A stretch of 18,686 nt of DNA from an uncultured Chlamydiae bacterium (GCA_903889795.1 CAISYW010000134.1:1-18686), one strand, 5' to 3'. Positions 1 through 7,459 are shown, counted from the stretch's first letter. Notes: generated by a model not told the origin, from the letters alone. A program made the numbers and translations.

Positions 1-68
1 AGCAACCCAACTTGAATAAGTTGGGTGATGGAGGCGGACACAAAGGCAATGCAAAGCCAACGCAGCAT
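1..68 (-). CDS. possible 5' fragment of a gene cut by the window edge
   Basis: On the minus strand an ATG at 68-66 opens a frame that stays open to the window edge (22 complete codons). It starts MLRWLCIAFVSASITQ, a short basic stretch followed by a hydrophobic run, as in a signal peptide or first membrane segment. An in-frame TGA lies six codons upstream, so this is the first possible ATG of the frame. No clear Shine-Dalgarno sequence precedes it. It would be downstream of, and co-oriented with, the 175-1503 gene. A perfect hairpin (5-26) falls inside the frame. The fragment is too short to identify and could be chance. The competing plus-strand frame open from 3 to 134 lacks a visible start. 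Confidence 0.3.
   Translation of the reverse strand, partial: MLRWLCIAFVSASITQLIQVGL
5..26. repeat. perfect 9-bp inverted repeat
   Basis: ACCCAACTT (5-13) and AAGTTGGGT (18-26) are exact reverse complements around a GAAT loop. No T-run follows on either strand, so it is not a standard intrinsic terminator. It may be coding sequence of the partial gene at the left edge. Confidence 0.4.
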
Positions 69-118
69 AAACCGATTTTTGACTCACGTTCGGTATATCT
101 CAATATTTTTCTTGGCAC

Positions 119-159
119 GCTCTGCGATTTCTGAGGTAAAAATGAAACGATCACAGAGC
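119..159. repeat. imperfect inverted repeat downstream of the 175-1503 gene
   Basis: GCTCTGCGAT (119-128) and ATCACAGAGC (150-159) can pair over 10 bp with one G-U pair, leaving a 21-base loop. It lies just past the stop codon (175) of the minus-strand gene, where a terminator could sit, but no U-tract follows on that strand. Apart from this and the possible partial gene at 1-68, nothing else was recognised in 69-174. Confidence 0.25.
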
Positions 160-174
160 AAGAGAATAAAAATT

Positions 175-1503
175 TTAATGAGCCAGTAAATCGATCCGCA
201 GAGCCTCGTAAATTTTTAGAAACTCCCCATTTCGATGGAGCATATCGGCAAATTCGCTCAACTCAACCAATTTTTCCTTTAAAAACCCATTCAAAGGAGT
301 GTAAAGAGGATTCATGATCGCATTTTGCAGCTGATTAAAATCTCCATCGCTCAACGCCGCAAAGGCGCCCCCCACCTCACGAAATGTTTTTCCAGTTCTG
401 ATCCGCTCGTTCCAGGGAAAATAATTGGGACGATTCGACAATCTGTTTTTCTGGTAACACTCTTTGAAAAGGCGAAGGATCGATAAACGGGCGATGAAAT
501 ATTTCGGAGATAAATCAGACGTCCGTGCGGTCATGCTTTCCGGACTATGCCAATTTCCATAGGGGCTCGATGTGTCATTAACGACTAAATGAATGAATTT
601 ATTCAACCGTACCGAATCATGCGCGCCGATTGCATCTATCAGAGCGCTATGCTGAAAACGAACATCTTCGGCCATCTGTATTTCAACTGATGGAAGAGGA
701 ACGGTTTCAATAGGAGGTGCGCTCGGCTCAACAGCGTGGCCGCGTGGGTGAACAACCGGAGGAATTGATATGGGTACCGGGGTCGATGGAACGCTAACAT
801 CTTTCTGCTTAATGTACTCGCTATACGCATTCAAATAGATCGTATTGCCTTGCTGGAGTTTCGAGGCTAAAGCGCGAATATTCTGATATACTTTTTTACC
901 TGCAGAACTAAGCGAGGGCATCTCTTTTTGGCCATAAATGGCATTGAGAATCGCCGTACGCTCACTTTGTCTTAAGCGATTAAATGCGATGCCGACGCTC
1001 CGATACGATTCACCATTTTCAAGAGGCTCGGAAATCGTAAGGTATGTAGGTTTATAATAGCTGCTCTTTTTAGAGTTCTCAAAAGAATAAGCCAAAGACC
1101 ATTCGCCAACGACTTGAAATACATTCCACTTATCGGACAAACTGTCGGCAATTCCTTCTTCCATTTCTTTTCTAAGCGAGGAATCCCAATTCCAAAGAGC
1201 CCGTTGAATTGCATATTTCACAAAATCCACATTATCAAGCGGAGTCGGAAAGGTGGGAGGAGCTGGGGGCAATGGAAGGAAAAGACCGCATCCACGCAGC
1301 GTTGAAATGGCAAGATAAGCGACAACATCGACGCCCACAGTCGCGATGGCTTCCGTATTATACCAACAGATATTGTAAAATTTATCCCCGATTTGTGCCC
1401 ATGTTTGGCTCGGCTTCTTGTAAAGAGCCATCTGAGCTTCGGTCACAGATTTCGTCATATCTAAAAAATCATAATTACGTAAAACGCTTCCAATTCCTGT
1501 CAT
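175..1503 (-). CDS. hypothetical protein with two copies of an unrecognised domain
   Basis: A 442-residue protein of no family I recognise. I start it at ATG 1503 (MTGIGSVL), which has GGCGGG six bases upstream; a TTG at 1581 would add 26 residues. Residues about 57-84 are hydrophobic and run into a proline-rich stretch (LPLPPAPP), possibly a membrane-associated segment. Two halves then follow, about 94-232 and 284-436, joined by a Pro-rich linker at about 238-273. The halves resemble each other: GESYRSVGIAF (164-174) matches GKTFREVGGAF (371-381), followed in both by a helix containing LNAI or LQNAI and a helix ending in IYLNAYSEYI or FLKIYEAL. This suggests an old internal duplication of a helical domain. 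Proline-rich, lineage-specific proteins of this sort in chlamydiae are sometimes secreted effectors, but I see no sequence evidence for secretion. It diverges from the 1690 gene. Confidence 0.75.
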   Translation of the reverse strand: MTGIGSVLRNYDFLDMTKSVTEAQMALYKKPSQTWAQIGDKFYNICWYNTEAIATVGVDVVAYLAISTLRGCGLFLPLPPAPPTFPTPLDNVDFVKYAIQRALWNWDSSLRKEMEEGIADSLSDKWNVFQVVGEWSLAYSFENSKKSSYYKPTYLTISEPLENGESYRSVGIAFNRLRQSERTAILNAIYGQKEMPSLSSAGKKVYQNIRALASKLQQGNTIYLNAYSEYIKQKDVSVPSTPVPISIPPVVHPRGHAVEPSAPPIETVPLPSVEIQMAEDVRFQHSALIDAIGAHDSVRLNKFIHLVVNDTSSPYGNWHSPESMTARTSDLSPKYFIARLSILRLFKECYQKNRLSNRPNYFPWNERIRTGKTFREVGGAFAALSDGDFNQLQNAIMNPLYTPLNGFLKEKLVELSEFADMLHRNGEFLKIYEALRIDLLAH

Positions 1504-1577
1504 ATAAAACCCGCCGTTTTTTTTATCGAATAGATTAAGATAGCGTTTGATAAATGTAAACAAATCACTCCATACGA

Positions 1578-1606
1578 TCAAAACTTCAGCGCGCTAGCAG
1601 TATAAA
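1578..1606 (+). promoter_or_regulatory. candidate promoter of the 1690 gene
   Basis: TATAAA (1601-1606) is a plausible -10 box, within TAGCAGTATAAA (1595-1606). The same 12 bases occur upstream of pknD (15452-15463). In both places TCAAA lies at the -35 position with a 17-base spacer (TCAAAA 1578-1583 here), though it is a poor match to TTGACA. Predicted transcription would start about 75 bases before the ATG at 1690. Confidence 0.4.
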
Positions 1607-1689
1607 TCAAAAGAAAATTATTAAAAAAAACCCTATACAGAGGAGACATACGCCCAGTATATTGCAAAAAAAAGCAAATAAGGACTTCC

Positions 1690-2061
1690 ATGGCGCACCC
1701 AATAAAATCCAGAAAACGCACACGAGCCTATGCCACAGCATTTTTTCTCATCGGCCTGGCCATTCTCGCATTGACCGATGCCTGGTGGCCGGGAATCATG
1801 CTCGTAACAGGACTACCGCTCGCTTTACACCAATACCTCACGGGCCGTACTCATGACACTTTGGTGACGCTGCTTGTCTTTGTAGGAACTTTTATCACTG
1901 TGCAGTTCGACATCTCCTGGCGCCTCTTTTTACCAATCCTCTTTACCGTCGCAGCAATCTATATCGTCGCTCGCGAATATATGGAAACGAACGCAGAAAG
2001 TGAAGAAGAGCTTGATGAAGACACCAACCTGGAAATCGAAGAGCGCAAAAAGAAAAAATAA
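1690..2061 (+). CDS. small integral membrane protein, unknown function
   Basis: A 123-residue protein with AAGGA (1680-1684) well placed before the ATG. After a basic N-terminus (KSRKRTR) come three or four hydrophobic segments at about residues 14-30, 32-50, 57-74 and 78-95. The tail is charged: acidic (ESEEELDEDTNLEIEE, about 103-118), then five consecutive basic residues at the end. The basic N-terminus suggests it starts in the cytoplasm. The layout resembles small bacterial membrane proteins with a stack of short helices, but I cannot name a family. A hairpin lies between it and the Hpt gene, so it may be a separate transcription unit from the island that follows. Confidence 0.8.
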   Translation: MAHPIKSRKRTRAYATAFFLIGLAILALTDAWWPGIMLVTGLPLALHQYLTGRTHDTLVTLLVFVGTFITVQFDISWRLFLPILFTVAAIYIVAREYMETNAESEEELDEDTNLEIEERKKKK

Positions 2062-2077
2062 GGCATGAAGTTGATCA

Positions 2078-2101
2078 GGGAATTTGGAGCTCCAACTCCC
2101 C
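2078..2101 (+). terminator. hairpin between the membrane-protein gene and the Hpt gene
   Basis: GGGAATTTGGAG (2078-2089) and CTCCAACTCCCC (2090-2101) are complementary except for two mismatches, centred on the palindrome TTGGAGCTCCAA. The folded form has a GC-rich base and a four-base loop. Only a weak T-containing stretch (ATTTCATC) follows, so it may be a poor terminator or an attenuating hairpin rather than a strong stop. Confidence 0.35.
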
Positions 2102-2140
2102 ATTTCATCAATAAATGGCTCATCCAAAAACGAGGCGCTG

Positions 2141-2467
2141 ATGGAAAACGATGAATTAAACCATCTCAAAGAAATTTATATAAAATCTCTCCATGAAAAA
2201 TTCATTGCCATTCAACAATTTATCGAAACACTTCGCCGAAACACGAACCTTGAAACCCTCAAAGAACTGCGTCTAACCATTCATAAAATGGCCGGTAGCG
2301 CCGGAACATATGGATATCCAACCGTCAGCGATATCTGCCGGGTTTGGGATCAAACATTTGCGGAAATGATTCTTTCCTTTCCTGCCTGTCAAAAAGATCT
2401 AAGCTGGCTCAATGAATTTGAGAGAACCTTCGCAAAAATCAAGCAGGAGTTTTCCCGCCATGGCTAA
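2141..2467 (+). CDS. stand-alone Hpt (histidine phosphotransfer) protein
   Basis: A 108-residue, mostly helical protein. Residues 41-60 (KELRLTIHKM AGSAGTYGYP) match the Hpt signature H-x-x-x-G-S-(A/S)-x-x-x-G, with His48 as the phosphate-accepting residue; the next helix (TVSDICRVW) fits the Hpt helical bundle. Hpt proteins shuttle phosphate between receiver domains and have no catalysis of their own. I start it at ATG 2141, which has GAGG five bases upstream. A TTG at 2084 would add 19 residues of low likelihood and lies inside the upstream hairpin. Its stop overlaps the start of the next response regulator gene by 8 bases, so the two are probably translated together and work in the same relay. 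The likely donor is the histidine kinase at 10463-13861, through one of the receiver proteins. Confidence 0.85.
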   Translation: MENDELNHLKEIYIKSLHEKFIAIQQFIETLRRNTNLETLKELRLTIHKMAGSAGTYGYPTVSDICRVWDQTFAEMILSFPACQKDLSWLNEFERTFAKIKQEFSRHG

Positions 2468-2843
2468 AAACAAGGTCGTAATTGTCGACGACGACGAAGA
2501 CCTTCTCCGCCTATTAATCTCCCTGTTTAAATCTGAAGGATTTGAAGTACAAGGATTTAAAACTGGCAAAGAAGCTCTCGTCTATCTTCTCAACGAAACA
2601 AACATTTCAACGATGTGCCTATTAATTCTCGATCGAATTTTGCCCGACATGGACGGGATTGAAATATTGAAGCTTTTTCGCTCAAAATACCACGATCCGA
2701 TACCGATCTTGATTCTCTCCGTATTATCCGCAGAAAAAGACGTTATGCAGGGGTTGCAGCAAGGAGCCGTTGATTACATGGCCAAGCCATTTAGCATTCC
2801 TATATTATTACAAAAAGCACGAAAACTAATTTCTCATGAGTGA
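2460..2843 (+). CDS. single-domain response regulator (receiver only)
   Basis: A 127-residue CheY-like receiver with no output domain. Visible features: acidic pocket D10-D12 (VIVDDDED), phospho-acceptor Asp58 (LILDRILPDMDG), the Ser/Thr switch position as Ser87 (LILSV) and the conserved Lys109 in AKPF. The start is ATG 2460, with AGGAG at 2445-2449; a frame extension further upstream runs through the Hpt gene and lacks receiver homology. It overlaps the Hpt gene by 8 bases and the HEAT-protein gene by 8 bases. It differs clearly from the other two receivers in the window, which are close paralogues of each other. With no DNA-binding domain, its output is probably by binding another protein or passing phosphate to the adjacent Hpt protein. 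Confidence 0.92.
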   Translation: MAKNKVVIVDDDEDLLRLLISLFKSEGFEVQGFKTGKEALVYLLNETNISTMCLLILDRILPDMDGIEILKLFRSKYHDPIPILILSVLSAEKDVMQGLQQGAVDYMAKPFSIPILLQKARKLISHE

Positions 2844-3855
2844 GTACAGTCTACTTATTTATATTTTCATTTTCGAATTAGTTTTTTTATTTATATTTAT
2901 AATTGCCACCATTTTTCACCGATTTATATTTTATTTTATTCTGCGCAACATTCAAAAAAGAAAAAACACTCTTTCATCCTATTTCGTCGAATGCATCGAA
3001 AAAAAACAACCCTTTGAAGAGAAAAACTATCCCGGCCGATCGTTCTGGCAAAAAGAGCTGCTCGAAGTATTGGAGACTTTTAACGGCCGTTTTCAAGGAG
3101 GCGATTGGGAAACTCTCAAACATGCTGCAGCGCAAATTTTTCTGTTGCCAAAAGCGAGAAAATGGGCTCGAAGCTTTTCTTGGACGAAAAGAAACTTTGC
3201 GGCCCGCTCCTTTGTCCTTTCCCCTCTTCTTGAAGATGAAAAAACAATTCTTCGTCTGATGGACGACAAACATTTTTTAGTATGGAACAAAGCGGCCCTA
3301 GCGGCGATCGAGCTGGAAAGCGCCGAAGGAATTCGAAAAGCGCTGATCGCGATGACTCGAGAACCTGGGTTTAGCCATTTCTTCTATCGCGATGCCCTCT
3401 TGCATTGTTCTCAAACCGCCGCTAAGCAAATGATCAAAGAAGGAAATGATCCGGCCGTTCATGAAGCATGCCTCGACGTTTTAGGGGCAAAGTCTTGGAT
3501 ACTCTCCATTCCATTTTTACCGAACGATCTTCAATCGAAAGATGCAAACATTCGCTTTTTAGCCATTTGCGCCTTGATACGAAATCCCCTCCCCGATTGT
3601 ACGGAAATTCTCATAGGCGCACTGTCAGATCCCTATGAACAAATCCGCATTCAAGCCGCAAAAGGCCTTGCCATTTATTCCCCATTGACTCATCTGGATT
3701 GTTTGGAGCGAGCATTGAGCGATAAATCGTGGTTTGTTCGAATCGAAACTGCTCGAGCGCTAAAACAAGCAGGGGCTAAAGGAATGGAAATCTTACACCG
3801 ACAAAAAGAAGCCATTGCAAAAGAAGCCTCTCAATACGTTGAATTATTCGGATGA
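2836..3855 (+). CDS. membrane-anchored HEAT-repeat protein
   Basis: A 339-residue protein. Residues 5-37 are an unusually hydrophobic stretch rich in Phe and Ile (one or two membrane helices), followed by a basic segment (RNIQKRK), which places the rest in the cytoplasm. From about residue 120 to 330 come repeated helix pairs of HEAT type, clearest at 236-250 (DANIRFLAICALIRN), 265-280 (DPYEQIRIQAAKGLAI) and 296-311 (DKSWFVRIETARALKQ), each with the D-x-x-x-x-(V/I)-R-x-x-A-x-x-(A/G)-L pattern. HEAT arrays are protein-binding scaffolds. The start overlaps the receiver gene by 8 bases and the stop overlaps the glycosyltransferase start as ATGA. That coupling, and my recollection that HEAT proteins sit next to GT2 and YaiO genes in other bacteria, suggest it is a scaffold or regulatory subunit of the glycosyltransferase, possibly reading the receiver. 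Confidence 0.85.
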   Translation: MSEYSLLIYIFIFELVFLFIFIIATIFHRFIFYFILRNIQKRKNTLSSYFVECIEKKQPFEEKNYPGRSFWQKELLEVLETFNGRFQGGDWETLKHAAAQIFLLPKARKWARSFSWTKRNFAARSFVLSPLLEDEKTILRLMDDKHFLVWNKAALAAIELESAEGIRKALIAMTREPGFSHFFYRDALLHCSQTAAKQMIKEGNDPAVHEACLDVLGAKSWILSIPFLPNDLQSKDANIRFLAICALIRNPLPDCTEILIGALSDPYEQIRIQAAKGLAIYSPLTHLDCLERALSDKSWFVRIETARALKQAGAKGMEILHRQKEAIAKEASQYVELFG

Positions 3856-5285
3856 TACTATACAAATTTTTTTACGCAATTTCCCATTGGGTTGAGCCGT
3901 TTTTTCTATGGTATTTCACAGGAATAAACGCCATCTATTCACTCTTTATGATCATCGGTGCTTTTGGAATTATTTCACGAAAGAAAGAATTAGCCGCCGA
4001 AGATCTGACCCCCCTTTTAAATTCCGATTCAATGCCTGAAATCACATTTGCCGTTCCTATGTTCAATGAATCGGAAAACGCCATTACCAGCACTTATAAT
4101 TTATTAAATCTCTCGTATCGTTATAAACGAATTATCATTGTCAATGATGGCTCGAAAGACAACACTTTCAATATTCTGCAAAAATCTTTTCAGCTCATAC
4201 CCATTCCAAAATATTATGAAGATCTACTGCCGACTCAAAAAACACGGGCTGTTTATCAGAGCAAATCCCACCCGGAAATTTTCGTTATCGATAAAGAGCA
4301 TGGAGGCAAATTCGACGCTGCGAATGCTGCTGTCAACGCCATACGAACGCCGTATTTCATCGTTATCGACGCCGATACTTTTTTAGACGATGCGGGCTTT
4401 GAAGCCTTGATCCGACCTATTTTGACCTTACCCAAAACAATCGCCATCGGAGCCAGCGTTCGAATTGTCAATGGATGCTCTCTCGATTTCCACCGCATCG
4501 CGATCCCCCGTTTTCCACAAAACTTTTTACCGGCCATCCAGGGACTTGAATATTTGCGATCTTTTCTCTTACGACAGGGATTGAGTTCGATCAATGGAAT
4601 CTTTGTCGTTTCAGGAGCCTTTTCGGTTTTTCCGCGAGATCTAATCGTGCAAGTCGGTGGTTTTTGCGACTCTGTTTCAGAAGATATGGAAATCATCATT
4701 CGACTACACCGCGTCATGCGAGAGAACCGCCTTTCATATAAAATCCAGTATCTTCCCGATCCGGTCGCCTGGACAATGGGTCCAACCTCTCTAAAAGATC
4801 TCGGCAGACAGCGAACCAGCTGGCATTTCGGCTCTCTCGAATCAATCTGGCATCACAAACGACTCTTTTTCAATCCATTTTATGGAGTATTTGGTCTGAT
4901 ATCAGTTCCGTTCGTCATACTGACCGAGGCAATTGAACCAATTATTGAATGTATCGCATGGATCTACGTAATCCTGTCTTGGTCTGTTGGCGTTCTGAAC
5001 ACACCCTTCTTTTTCCTCTTCATGCTTGTCAGTTTTGGCTATACCTTTTTATATGGGATTTTCTGCCTCGTTTTAGAGGAATTAAGCTTTCGTAAATATC
5101 CGTCCATAAAAAGCTTAATAATTCTCTTATTGAGTAATTTGGTCGAAAATTTTGGGTACAGACAGATAAGCGTTTTTTGGAGGCTGCGCGGCTTTAGCCG
5201 ATTTTTTAAAGAGTTCAAACGAGTTCAAAAAGAATCGCGGCGCATCCAGGGACTCGTCAAAACTGCCAAAGTAAAGAACCGCTAA
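3852..5285 (+). CDS. membrane GT2 glycosyltransferase, putative polysaccharide synthase
   Basis: A 477-residue family 2 glycosyltransferase of the processive (BcsA/PgaC/hyaluronan synthase-like) type. One or two N-terminal membrane segments (about 15-42) precede the cytoplasmic GT-A domain: FAVPMFNE (66-73), nucleotide-binding Asp99 (VNDGS), HGGK (150-153), DAD 173-175 for the metal and UDP, and the catalytic-base region SED at 276-278. The motif normally read QxxRW appears as QRTSW (320-324), with Ser in place of Arg. Hydrophobic segments at about 345-405 and 418-432 form the C-terminal channel region, and the tail is strongly basic. It would add sugars from UDP-sugars at the inner membrane and may thread the polymer out. 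It is closest in plan to YaiP-like enzymes paired with YaiO. There is no PilZ domain, so c-di-GMP control is not evident. Its 3' end overlaps the opposing outer-membrane gene by 29 bases. Confidence 0.88.
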   Translation: MILYKFFYAISHWVEPFFLWYFTGINAIYSLFMIIGAFGIISRKKELAAEDLTPLLNSDSMPEITFAVPMFNESENAITSTYNLLNLSYRYKRIIIVNDGSKDNTFNILQKSFQLIPIPKYYEDLLPTQKTRAVYQSKSHPEIFVIDKEHGGKFDAANAAVNAIRTPYFIVIDADTFLDDAGFEALIRPILTLPKTIAIGASVRIVNGCSLDFHRIAIPRFPQNFLPAIQGLEYLRSFLLRQGLSSINGIFVVSGAFSVFPRDLIVQVGGFCDSVSEDMEIIIRLHRVMRENRLSYKIQYLPDPVAWTMGPTSLKDLGRQRTSWHFGSLESIWHHKRLFFNPFYGVFGLISVPFVILTEAIEPIIECIAWIYVILSWSVGVLNTPFFFLFMLVSFGYTFLYGIFCLVLEELSFRKYPSIKSLIILLLSNLVENFGYRQISVFWRLRGFSRFFKEFKRVQKESRRIQGLVKTAKVKNR

Positions 5286-6966
5286 TATTCCAGTCTCGAT
5301 AGGGCAATGATTCGTAAAAATAATGGCCTTCGAGTTCAAAGCGAAACGAATCTCTGTAGCGACAGCTCAATTTTGAGATGATTTTATTTGCGATGAGATA
5401 TTGTTTGTCTGCGACAAAAATATAATTACCTATCGGCTGGTATAATTGATAAGTTGTTTTCCAACGATGCTCATAAGTCGTCTCAAAATAAACGTTTGAA
5501 TAAAAATCGCAATGTAAACGTACGCCCAGTGTATTCATTAGCTGCTGCTTAAATGAATAATAATTCGGATTGAGCTTATCAAAATGGCCATGATCGAATC
5601 GATAAATCGCCGTAAAATATTTTATCCATGGAATTTTGCAGCGTGCGATCCCTGCTTCAGTATTATTCCAATTATCTCCCTGAATGAAAATATGAGCGGC
5701 TTGCGCTTCTAATTCCGGCTGCAATGCGACCGGTATCCGATATCGATAAACGCCCGCGAGGAAATCGGTTCGAAGAAGCTCCGATTGAAGTCGGGCAAAA
5801 TTTTTGATGATAAAAGATTCTCGATGGGCGTCGAAAACGAAAAGCTGTCGTTCGCTATTGTAAACAAGGGCCGTTCCCGGCTCCAACCGCGTTGTCCTGT
5901 GAAATGGATAACTAACATCCTGCTGCCCCCAGGCTTCAAAAGATCGTGCATATAAATCCCATTTCCAATCTTTGTAAAAAAGCCAGCTCGAAGTAACTTG
6001 TGCTCCGGCCAAATACACGCTGTAATTGACTCCAATAGGAGGATAAATATCATTTTCTCTTTGGTGAAAGTAAATTTGTTTTAGATCCAGCCGCCACCGG
6101 TCGAGAAGGGGGATCAAAAAGTGAACGGCATTGAAAAAATAGTAATCTTTAACAACCGGCGCTTTCAAAGTTGGGTCGTTTTCTTTCGCATCGGTATAGA
6201 AGGATTCGAGATAGATCGCGAAATTCGTATGCGACTTAACATCTAACAACTCAGCAAAATGCTCGGGAGTATTCGGATCGTTATCGATCAACCAGGCATA
6301 ATGAGATTTCGCATCGCTATAATTCATTTCAGAAGCCAATGATCGCGCGAGCAGCCGTCTCGCTTCTCGATGATTCGGATTTTGGTCAACGATTTGACGG
6401 TGAACTGCTTGCGCTCGCCCAGTCTCGCCTCTCTTTTGATAAATACGAGCCATCCCCATTTGAGCGTCAGCATTGCCGGAATGCCGTGCAAAAATCGATT
6501 CCGCCAGATCCGTCTGATTTCGCCAAAGATACAAAAAACCAAGTTGAATCTCTGCATCTGCATATTTCGGCATTAAATAGAGGCATTCTTTCAGGACTGT
6601 TTCCGCTTCATCCCACCGTTCTGCACGGGCTAAATGAACGCCCAAGAAATACAAAATATCGGGGTTATGCGGCTTACAGTGATTCAATAGACCATAAATC
6701 TCTAAAACATTTGATTGCTTGTCCTGAGCATTTTTCCATTCAAGGCCAATTTTTTCCAATTCATGCAATGCCTTCCGTTTGCAAGGAGATTCATTCAGAA
6801 CCTGCATCAATATCTCATAAGCCGATTCGAGCTTTCCTTGCTGAATTTGTTCTTGAGCCAACTTAATACGGCTCGAAACAGTCTTAAATTCTTGAGACGA
6901 GGAAATATCTGCATGTATCGCAAGAAGGGATGAACAACCGATAAAAACAAATATAAGATGCTTCAT
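5257..6966 (-). CDS. TPR plus outer-membrane beta-barrel protein, YaiO/PgaA/BcsC-like
   Basis: A 569-residue protein. Residues 1-19 (MKHLIFVFIGCSSLLAIHA) form a signal peptide with likely cleavage before DIS. Residues about 32-235 are tetratricopeptide helix pairs, for example LESAYEILMQVLNESP (46-61), WDEAETVLKECLYLMP (118-133) and ETGRAQAVHRQIVDQNP (181-197). Residues about 245-569 alternate polar and aromatic residues as in a beta-barrel, ending in WNISGSLLWQF with a terminal Phe, the usual outer-membrane insertion signal. The plan, periplasmic TPR superhelix plus barrel, is that of exporters such as PgaA, BcsC and AlgK/E and of the E. coli YaiO family. It is expected to guide polymer from the GT2 synthase through the periplasm and out. 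The start lies 4 bases after the stop of the response regulator at 6971, so the two form an operon; no independent ribosome site is obvious. Confidence 0.82.
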   Translation of the reverse strand: MKHLIFVFIGCSSLLAIHADISSSQEFKTVSSRIKLAQEQIQQGKLESAYEILMQVLNESPCKRKALHELEKIGLEWKNAQDKQSNVLEIYGLLNHCKPHNPDILYFLGVHLARAERWDEAETVLKECLYLMPKYADAEIQLGFLYLWRNQTDLAESIFARHSGNADAQMGMARIYQKRGETGRAQAVHRQIVDQNPNHREARRLLARSLASEMNYSDAKSHYAWLIDNDPNTPEHFAELLDVKSHTNFAIYLESFYTDAKENDPTLKAPVVKDYYFFNAVHFLIPLLDRWRLDLKQIYFHQRENDIYPPIGVNYSVYLAGAQVTSSWLFYKDWKWDLYARSFEAWGQQDVSYPFHRTTRLEPGTALVYNSERQLFVFDAHRESFIIKNFARLQSELLRTDFLAGVYRYRIPVALQPELEAQAAHIFIQGDNWNNTEAGIARCKIPWIKYFTAIYRFDHGHFDKLNPNYYSFKQQLMNTLGVRLHCDFYSNVYFETTYEHRWKTTYQLYQPIGNYIFVADKQYLIANKIISKLSCRYRDSFRFELEGHYFYESLPYRDWNISGSLLWQF

Positions 6967-6970
6967 ATTT

Positions 6971-7369
6971 TCAGCTTTTTTGCTTACGTTCCCAAATAGC
7001 TTGGATTTGAGACGATAATGTCATCGGATCAAAAGGCTTGGCAATGACCCCCGCCGCGCCCAAATCTAAATATTCTTGAATATCCGATTCTTGAATTCGA
7101 CTTGCAGTAAAAAAAACAATCGGAATCAGTGCAAAATCGGGAATACGCCGAATGGCTTTATACAAAGCCACTCCATCCATTTTGGGCATCAACACATCCA
7201 AGATGATCAAATCAGGATGAATGAGCAGTACGATTTTCATCGCTTCTTCACCCGATTGAGCGCATGACACTGCGACATTGATTTGTCTTTCCAGACAATA
7301 TTTAACAATCGTCAAAATATCCGGATCATCGTCGACAAGCAGAATTTTCTTAAGAGGTTTTAGCCCCAT
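6971..7369 (-). CDS. single-domain response regulator, paralogue of the 13914 gene
   Basis: A 132-residue receiver-only protein with the acidic triad D13-D15 (LLVDDDPD), phospho-acceptor Asp58 (IILDVLMPKMDG), switch Thr88 (VFFTAS) and Lys111 (AKPFDP). I start it at ATG 7369, with GAGAG (complement of 7374-7378) upstream. A GTG at 7423 would add 18 residues, but it lies upstream of a likely -10 box, and the paralogue at 13914 begins at the equivalent point (MGLKPLKK versus MLNKPLTK). By hand alignment the two share about 68 of 131 positions, including unusual stretches such as KYCLER and the C-terminal AIWE. It is the first gene of an operon with the outer-membrane protein. With no output domain, it probably acts by contact or as a phosphate sink. 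Confidence 0.9.
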   Translation of the reverse strand: MGLKPLKKILLVDDDPDILTIVKYCLERQINVAVSCAQSGEEAMKIVLLIHPDLIILDVLMPKMDGVALYKAIRRIPDFALIPIVFFTASRIQESDIQEYLDLGAAGVIAKPFDPMTLSSQIQAIWERKQKS

Positions 7370-7414
7370 GAATCTCTCATGCAAAATCGCTTTAACAATA
7401 TTGAATACAATTGG

Positions 7415-7420
7415 TTTATA
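7415..7420 (-). promoter_or_regulatory. candidate -10 box for the response regulator/outer-membrane operon
   Basis: On the minus strand TATAAA (complement of 7415-7420, context GTGTATAAACC) lies about 46 bases before ATG 7369, giving a leader of roughly 39 bases. No convincing -35 hexamer was found 16-18 bases upstream. This box would exclude the GTG 7423 start. Confidence 0.35.
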
Positions 7421-7459
7421 CACAAGCTACTTGAAAAAGTGGATTTGGTCAAATTGACT

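Noticed and set aside
1..26. hairpin at the left edge as an intrinsic terminator
   Set aside because: The stem is perfect, but no run of T follows on either strand.
3..134. plus-strand frame open from the window edge to a TGA at 132-134
   Set aside because: It could be the end of an incoming gene, but has no start in view, its sequence looks non-coding (Gly/Asn/Lys-rich) and it conflicts with the signal-peptide-like frame on the minus strand.
1504..1581. 26-residue N-terminal extension of the 175-1503 protein from a TTG
   Set aside because: It has a rare start codon and no ribosome site; the ATG at 1503 has a GGCGGG sequence in range. It remains possible.
4256..4717. 153-codon open frame on the minus strand
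   Set aside because: It is the shadow of the GT2 catalytic domain, composed of Lys/Ser/Pro-rich sequence with no domain.
6339..6866. 175-codon open frame on the plus strand
   Set aside because: It is antisense to the TPR region of the outer-membrane protein, whose signal peptide, repeats and barrel are convincing. No ribosome site or domain supports it.
6934..6966. lipoprotein signal with Cys11 of the outer-membrane protein
   Set aside because: The sequence before Cys11 (VFIG) is a poor lipobox and the Cys is too early; a normal signal peptidase I site after HA fits better.
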